From: an uncultured Eubacteriales bacterium
GTDB taxonomy: Bacteria; Bacillota; Clostridia; Christensenellales; Pumilibacteraceae
Assembly: GCA_900543755.1 (NCBI GenBank)
Contig: UQSP01000030.1
Span: 1 to 25,155, forward strand
Reading direction: 5' to 3'
DNA length: 25,155 nucleotides
Below, piece after piece: positions 21,109 to 25,155 of this stretch. The notes beneath the pieces are model-generated. The model was not told where the DNA came from, ran no database searches, and worked only from the letters and a program-made list of their open reading frames with translations. A program made the position numbers and the translations under genes. The stretch's first letter is position 1. Every line of letters starts with the position of its first letter.

Positions 21109-22194
21109 ATGGAATATAAAAAGACTCTTATGTGGAAAGAAATTTCGGAAGCCGGAGAAGCGCTTGAAAATTTCCTTTCCGTTAATGCCGATACGATAAA
21201 CGGATTAACTGCCGCCGTGGAGAAAAAAGGCGTAAAAAATATATGCCTTGCGGGAAGAGGCACTTCCGACCATGCGCTTATTTATTTTAAGTACATAGTG
21301 GAAATTTTGTCCAAGTATACTGCGGGTTATGTTGCGCCGTCGGTGGTAACCATGTACGACGGTAACGTCGATTTCGGCGGCAATCTCGTGATAGGTTGTT
21401 CGCAAAGCGGTTATGCTGCCGACGTAATTGCCGTCATAGAAAAGGCAAAAGCTCAGGGTGCGGTTACGCTTGCCGTTACAAACGATACTCAAAGCCCGCT
21501 TGCCGCTTGCGCCGATTTCCACCTTTATTTAAATGCCGGCAAGGAAGTCAGCGTTGCCGCAACCAAAACTTTTACGACTCAGCTTTACGCTTTCCTTATT
21601 CTTGCCTGCGCACTCGGTAAACGCGGAGATCTTATCGAAAAATATTCCTCGCTTTACAAACGTATTCCCGCTTACGCAAAACAGGCGGATGAGCTTACCG
21701 ACGTTGCCGCTCTTAAGCTTAAGGACATGAAGGACGGATTTTCTCTTGCGCGCGGCATAACTTATTCCATAGCATTTGAAAGCGCGCTTAAACTCCAGGA
21801 AACCTGTTACATAAGAATGCGCGGCTATGCCATGAGCGATTTCTATCACGGACCCATGGCGATGGTGGGGGAAGGAACCTATCTTCTGATATATGCGCCT
21901 GCGTTTTCGGGTTCCGACGCCGCATTGAGAGAAAACCATTTCGCCGACCAGAAAAAATGCATTGAAAAAATGTTGTCTTTGGGCGCCGATATCACGCTTA
22001 TCACCGATAACGCAAAATTCGACGAGTATAAGGATAAAGCCAATGTTTATACCTTTGCTCCCGTAGGAGACGAATTCGAGTGTATGTTTGCTTTCGCGCT
22101 TTTCGCGCAAATGCTTGCGTGCAAAATATCCTGCGCTTCGGGCAATAATCCCGATAATCCCAAAGCTCTTAAAAAAGTGACGATAACCAAATAG
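21109..22194 (+). CDS. SIS-domain sugar isomerase/deaminase, GlmS C-terminal/NagB-II-like
   Basis: A 361-residue protein with two SIS domains, like the isomerase half of GlmS but without the glutaminase domain. Recognisable parts are the first sugar-phosphate loop (AGRGTSDHAL), CSQSGYAADV, the helix ESALKLQETCYIRMRGYAMSDFYHGP typical of GlmS/AgaS/NagB-II, and the C-terminal NNPDNPKALKKVTIT. Stand-alone proteins of this kind usually convert glucosamine-6-phosphate to fructose-6-phosphate and ammonia, or act on related amino-sugar phosphates. AGAGG stands before the ATG, 20 bases after the deacetylase stop. As last gene of the operon it would feed the product into glycolysis. The precise substrate is inferred from context. 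Confidence 0.88.
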   Translation: MEYKKTLMWKEISEAGEALENFLSVNADTINGLTAAVEKKGVKNICLAGRGTSDHALIYFKYIVEILSKYTAGYVAPSVVTMYDGNVDFGGNLVIGCSQSGYAADVIAVIEKAKAQGAVTLAVTNDTQSPLAACADFHLYLNAGKEVSVAATKTFTTQLYAFLILACALGKRGDLIEKYSSLYKRIPAYAKQADELTDVAALKLKDMKDGFSLARGITYSIAFESALKLQETCYIRMRGYAMSDFYHGPMAMVGEGTYLLIYAPAFSGSDAALRENHFADQKKCIEKMLSLGADITLITDNAKFDEYKDKANVYTFAPVGDEFECMFAFALFAQMLACKISCASGNNPDNPKALKKVTITK

Positions 22195-22195
22195 T

Positions 22196-22232
22196 TTTCC
22201 TCGTTCTTCTGCCGCTAAACGCGGTGAGGAAA
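22196..22232 (+). ncRNA. Hairpin with an 8-nt bulge after the SIS gene
   Basis: TTTCCTC pairs with GAGGAAA over 7 bp and stacks directly on GCCGC/GCGGT (5 bp, one G-T) with loop TAAAC. Eight bases, GTTCTTCT, are bulged on the 5' side. No T run follows, so it does not look like a terminator. It begins two bases after the SIS stop codon. Confidence 0.4.
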
Positions 22233-22246
22233 TTCATACTCCTTAA

Positions 22247-22317
22247 GAAAAGATTCCTCCTTTTCGTCTTCGGTTTCGGTTTACCTGAGGACGGGTTAGC
22301 AACGGGGGAATCTTTTC
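22247..22317. ncRNA. 71-nt two-helix hairpin (structured RNA or two-way terminator)
   Basis: Outer arms 22247-22260 and 22304-22317 pair over 14 consecutive bp with one G-T. An internal loop (TTTT opposite GGTTAGCAAC) leads to an inner 9-bp helix (22265-22273 with 22285-22293, two G-T pairs) and an 11-base loop. The GGGGG-AATCTTTT side could serve as a terminator, and the complement strand reads similarly. Known riboswitch and T-box consensus sequences were not recognised in it. Confidence 0.45.
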
Positions 22318-22520
22318 AATTGAAATTTTTAACTAAAAATAACACTTAAATTTTCGGGTAAAATTCGGGCGCATGCCGTGCAAAGTTTTTTGTGATAAAA
22401 AATCAGTATGAATCAAAAGTTTAACCGATCAATATCGCAATGCAAAACGGCTGAAACCGATCAACGCTTAAAATTCTTGAAAATATAGATATTTTATACC
22501 GTAAAACCCGGAAAAAACGG

Positions 22521-22550
22521 TTGCTTTTACATTAGACGTAGGTTTATAAT
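22521..22550 (+). promoter_or_regulatory. Promoter of the AEC transporter, nearly leaderless
   Basis: TTGCTT (22521-22526), an 18-base spacer and a perfect TATAAT (22545-22550). Only nine bases separate the -10 box from the ATG at 22560, so the expected transcript starts zero to three bases before the start codon. Confidence 0.6.
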
Positions 22551-22559
22551 ATTCACGTT

Positions 22560-23663
22560 ATGCAAGTTGATTTTTTAACATCTGTAATAAGCGTCGGCAT
22601 CATGATTGCTTTGGCGGTGCCGGGATTTATTTTAAAGCGAAAAAACATGTTGCCGGACAAAGCCGTCGCCGCGCTTGTGGCGGTGCTTATTTATGTTTCT
22701 CAGCCGTTTATGACGATAGACTCCTTTCTGGAAAAGGACTATCAGCCGCAGCTTTTGGGCGGAATGGGTATATCTTTCGTTTTGTCGCTGGCATTTCACG
22801 TGCTGGTTTATTTTATGGCAAAAGCGGTGTTTGCGTTGTTTCCCGATAAACCGCGCATTAAAGTTACCCCCGATGAAACTGTTTTGTCGGGCGGCGGAGA
22901 AAGCTTAAGAAACGACGAAGAAAACAAATTAAACGATGAAGACTTTGCCGGCGGTGAAAGTTCCGCGCTTTCATCCAATCGCGATATAGCCGCCGAAAAG
23001 CGCATTTGCGTAATCACTTCTTTTATGGGAAACGTCGGTTTCATGGGTATTCCCGTCATGAAAGCCTTGTTTCCCCAAAGCCCCGAAATGCTTATTTATA
23101 CCGCGGTATTCATACTCGGGTTCAATATCGCAAGCTGGACGCTGGGCGTTTATACCATTACGGGCGATAAAAAACACATAAGCTTGCGTAAAGCGCTTCT
23201 TAATCCGCCTACTGCCGCGCTTGTAGTGGCTTTGCCGCTGTTTTTCTTCAAAAGTTATATTCCGTCCGACGTGCTTACGCCGTTGTCGAGCGGTATAGGT
23301 TATCTTTCGGATATGACTCTGCCGCTTTCCATGATTATTTTGGGAATACGTCTTGCGGACATAAAGTTCAAAGTGCTGTTTACGGACGTGAAAGTATACG
23401 TCGTGTGTCTTATAAAGCTTGTCGCCGCGCCGCTTATATGTTTCGGTATAATGTACCTTCTTAAGCTTGTCTTTCCCGCACTTGACAAGTCGATCATCGT
23501 CACCGCTTACATAGTCATAGCAATGCCTTCCGCGTCGCTTACTTTGACGTTTGCGGAGATGTTTGACGGCGACAGAGCCACTGCGGTCAAAACGACTATT
23601 CTAACCACTCTTTTAAGCGTAATAACAATTCCGCTTTTAATGCTGCTGTGTAACTTCATATAA
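22560..23663 (+). CDS. AEC-family (auxin efflux carrier-like) membrane transporter
   Basis: A 367-residue membrane protein with about ten helices in two five-helix halves, the AEC/BART plan. The second half opens with the conserved SFMGNVGFMGIPVMKALFP. Bacterial relatives move malate, malonate and other small organic acids, but specificity cannot be read from sequence. A hydrophilic, acid-rich insert of about 50 residues (96-146) between helices three and four is longer than the usual loop. No ribosome binding site precedes the ATG and the -10 box is nine bases away, so translation is probably from a leaderless mRNA. It may be co-expressed with the esterase that follows 53 bases later. Confidence 0.88.
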   Translation: MQVDFLTSVISVGIMIALAVPGFILKRKNMLPDKAVAALVAVLIYVSQPFMTIDSFLEKDYQPQLLGGMGISFVLSLAFHVLVYFMAKAVFALFPDKPRIKVTPDETVLSGGGESLRNDEENKLNDEDFAGGESSALSSNRDIAAEKRICVITSFMGNVGFMGIPVMKALFPQSPEMLIYTAVFILGFNIASWTLGVYTITGDKKHISLRKALLNPPTAALVVALPLFFFKSYIPSDVLTPLSSGIGYLSDMTLPLSMIILGIRLADIKFKVLFTDVKVYVVCLIKLVAAPLICFGIMYLLKLVFPALDKSIIVTAYIVIAMPSASLTLTFAEMFDGDRATAVKTTILTTLLSVITIPLLMLLCNFI

Positions 23664-23716
23664 TTGATATTTAATTGGTAACAAACGATTTTATTATATT
23701 TGAAAGGGTGGAAACG

Positions 23717-24814
23717 ATGAAAAAGTTTGATAATTTACCCGATATATTTACGTTTTTCAACGGGGAAAAGGTGTTGACCGCCTTAGATTGGGAAAAGCGC
23801 CGCCGTGAACTTAAGGAGTGGTTTACCGAATACGTTTTCGGTAAATATCCTATCGGTGCGGAAAAAGGTTTTTCTTTCAGCGTGGACGCCGTGGAAAACA
23901 GCGATCGCGCCATAATCAAACGGATATCTATGCATAAAGGCGATTATGAAGGAAAATTCTCTCTGTTTTTGCCGCTGCATGTTCAGAATCCGCCCGTTCT
24001 GGTTTATGCCGTACTTAAAAATTACGAAGATAAATTCGATTTAAAAAACGTCGATAATTACGAAAAAACTCCGTCCGTGACAAGTTTACCGCTGGGCGTT
24101 ATTCTCGATCGCGGCTATGCCGTAGCCGCTTATTTTGTGTCCGCCGCGGCGCCCGACGAGCCCGAAGGGGAAAAGAAGGGAATAAACTCCGTGCTTATTA
24201 AAAAGCAGACTCCCGTATCTGCGCGCGCCATTGCCGCATGGAACTTTTTTGCAAAACGCATCGCCGATTTTCTGGAAAAAGATAAGTCGGTCGACGTAAG
24301 CAGAATGGGTATTCTGGGACACTCTCGCGGCGGAAAGACTGCACTTTATACCGCCGCTACCGACGAGCGTTTTTCTTTTGCGTTCGTAAGTAATTCCGGC
24401 TGCACGGGCGCGGCGATTGCCCGCAACAACACGGGCGAAAAACTTAAAGACATAAACCGTAATTTTCCGCACTGGTTTACGGAAATTTATAAGTCATATT
24501 CGGGCAGGGAGGAACAGCTTCCCGTGGACTTCCATATGCTTGTGTCGCTGGTCGCGCCGCGGCTTTTGTACGTCACAAGCTCTACGGAAGACGCATGGGC
24601 TTGCCCCGAAAACGAGTTTGCTTCCTGTTGTTATGCGTCGGAAGTTTATTCGCGCATATACGGAATAAAAGGCCTTGTCGCGGATGAAACGCCCGTTACG
24701 GATAAGGCTTATCATGACGGAAACCTTGCCTATCACATCAAGACGGGCAAACACTCTTTCGATTATTACGATTGGCTGAAGTGTCTGGATTTTCTCGATA
24801 AAAAGTGGAAGTGA
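23717..24814 (+). CDS. CE15-like alpha/beta-hydrolase (glucuronoyl-esterase family)
   Basis: A 365-residue alpha/beta-hydrolase. The nucleophile Ser203 lies in GHSRGGKTALYTAATDERF, followed by SNSGCTGAAIARNN, FPHWF, the PVDFHMLVSLVAPR strand, an acidic candidate in STEDAWACPENE and the histidine His346 in GKHSFDYYDW. This order is that of carbohydrate esterase family 15 and close relatives, which split esters between glucuronic acid and lignin alcohols. No signal peptide is present, so it should act on an imported, small ester in the cytoplasm. A TTG at 23675 is in frame, but GGGTGG before the ATG at 23717 and the start of family similarity favour the latter. A strong terminator follows. Confidence 0.82.
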   Translation: MKKFDNLPDIFTFFNGEKVLTALDWEKRRRELKEWFTEYVFGKYPIGAEKGFSFSVDAVENSDRAIIKRISMHKGDYEGKFSLFLPLHVQNPPVLVYAVLKNYEDKFDLKNVDNYEKTPSVTSLPLGVILDRGYAVAAYFVSAAAPDEPEGEKKGINSVLIKKQTPVSARAIAAWNFFAKRIADFLEKDKSVDVSRMGILGHSRGGKTALYTAATDERFSFAFVSNSGCTGAAIARNNTGEKLKDINRNFPHWFTEIYKSYSGREEQLPVDFHMLVSLVAPRLLYVTSSTEDAWACPENEFASCCYASEVYSRIYGIKGLVADETPVTDKAYHDGNLAYHIKTGKHSFDYYDWLKCLDFLDKKWK

Positions 24815-24886
24815 AAAACTATTTGATAACTTTTTCCGCGCTTAAAAAAACCCGAGTTGTGATATTGTTAAATTATTTGACTGAAG

Positions 24887-24920
24887 CCGTTTGCATTGAC
24901 TGTTGCAGACGGTTTTTTTT
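24887..24920 (+). terminator. Rho-independent terminator after the esterase gene
   Basis: A 9-bp stem CCGTTTGCA/TGCAGACGG (one G-T) with an 8-base loop and eight T. It ends the transporter-esterase transcript. Confidence 0.9.
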
Positions 24921-25102
24921 GTTCTCTTATCAGTAAAATTTTTCCGCTCAATTCCCGATAGGATTATTTCACTGCATTATGTCGCATTTACGTCTTAAGC
25001 ACAAAAACTTCTTCACGTCAGAAATCGTGCATGAAAACTCGTTAAAAAAAATTTTGCGTGCTTAATGCGCGCAAAAAATATGTTTTGTCGATTTTACTTA
25101 TC

Positions 25103-25155
25103 CTGTCTCTTATACACATCTGACGCTGCCGACGAACTCTAGGGGGTAGATCTCG
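25103..25155 (+). other. Nextera transposase adapter and index (sequencing contamination)
   Basis: 25103-25121 is the exact 19-bp Tn5 mosaic end CTGTCTCTTATACACATCT. Then come the Nextera read-1 adapter GACGCTGCCGACGA (25122-25135), an 8-base index ACTCTAGG (25136-25143) and GGGTAGATCTCG, one mismatch from the P5 sequence GTGTAGATCTCG. This is library adapter, not genome. Authentic sequence ends at about 25102. Confidence 0.97.

Larger units (their letters stand above)
22195..22559 (+). other. Long structured intergenic region without a coding sequence
   Basis: No convincing reading frame with a ribosome binding site is present. The first third carries two complex hairpins (22196-22232 and 22247-22317). 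The middle is AT-rich and contains AACCGATCAA twice (22423-22432 and 22455-22464). The end holds the AEC transporter's promoter. Confidence 0.6.

Noticed and set aside
22247..22317. T-box leader for the downstream transporter
   Set aside because: No AGGGTGG/TGGN antiterminator motif or specifier loop is seen, and the transporter promoter lies downstream of the element.
23675..23716. TTG at 23675 as start of the CE15-like esterase
   Set aside because: GGGTGG is correctly spaced before the ATG at 23717, and the extra 14 residues do not resemble the family.
24921..25102. Short coding sequence or RNA in the last genomic stretch
   Set aside because: AT-rich with frequent stops on both strands, no ribosome binding site and no structured element beyond the terminator before it.
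25103..25121. Transposon mosaic end as evidence of a natural Tn5-type element
   Set aside because: It is followed by Illumina adapter, index and P5 sequence, so it comes from library preparation.

Overview
The window looks like the end of a metagenomic contig from a low-to-mid GC, endospore-lineage member of the Firmicutes (Clostridia-like). Evidence: a BofA-type sporulation membrane protein, RecD2 helicase, a YacL-type membrane protein, formate-tetrahydrofolate ligase, archaeal-type ProRS, strong AGGAGG-like ribosome binding sites, sigma-A promoters and tRNA genes with encoded CCA. Closer placement (for example a Christensenellales-like gut lineage) is only a guess. Both ends are technical. 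The first 55 bases recur exactly at 202-256, which suggests a repeat-broken assembly. The last 53 bases (25103-25155) are Nextera library adapter, not genome.

Layout. 1-490: tRNA-Ala(TGC) and tRNA-Ile(GAT) on the minus strand, followed by a degenerate tRNA-Ile-like copy carrying a 44-base insertion in its anticodon loop; each Ile unit ends in the same terminator. 626-4310 (minus): mgsA, a cytoplasmic pectate-lyase/GH28-fold protein, proS and bofA. 4550-13039 (plus): a long tightly spaced housekeeping run metK-recD2-yacL-like-small unknown-fhs-glnS-HAD phosphatase, with stop/start overlaps at most junctions. 13185-14975: alaS of a short type lacking the C-terminal domain. It converges on leuS (minus, 15263-17674) across two two-way terminators.

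17802-24814 is the accessory part. An AraC-type regulator is divergent from a three-gene operon: an atypical ROK-like kinase, a PIG-L/LmbE zinc deacetylase and a SIS-domain protein resembling glucosamine-6-phosphate deaminase/isomerase. Together these suggest a deacetylate-phosphorylate-deaminate route for an amino sugar, analogous in family composition to the archaeal Dac/GlmD chitin pathway. A structured intergenic region, an AEC-family transporter and a CE15-like esterase follow. Promoter positions suggest the regulator and the transporter are made from leaderless or nearly leaderless mRNAs.

Four aminoacyl-tRNA synthetases (Pro, Gln, Ala, Leu) lie within 15 kb, and none has room for a T-box leader. 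No CRISPR array, insertion sequence, prophage or toxin-antitoxin pair was seen.
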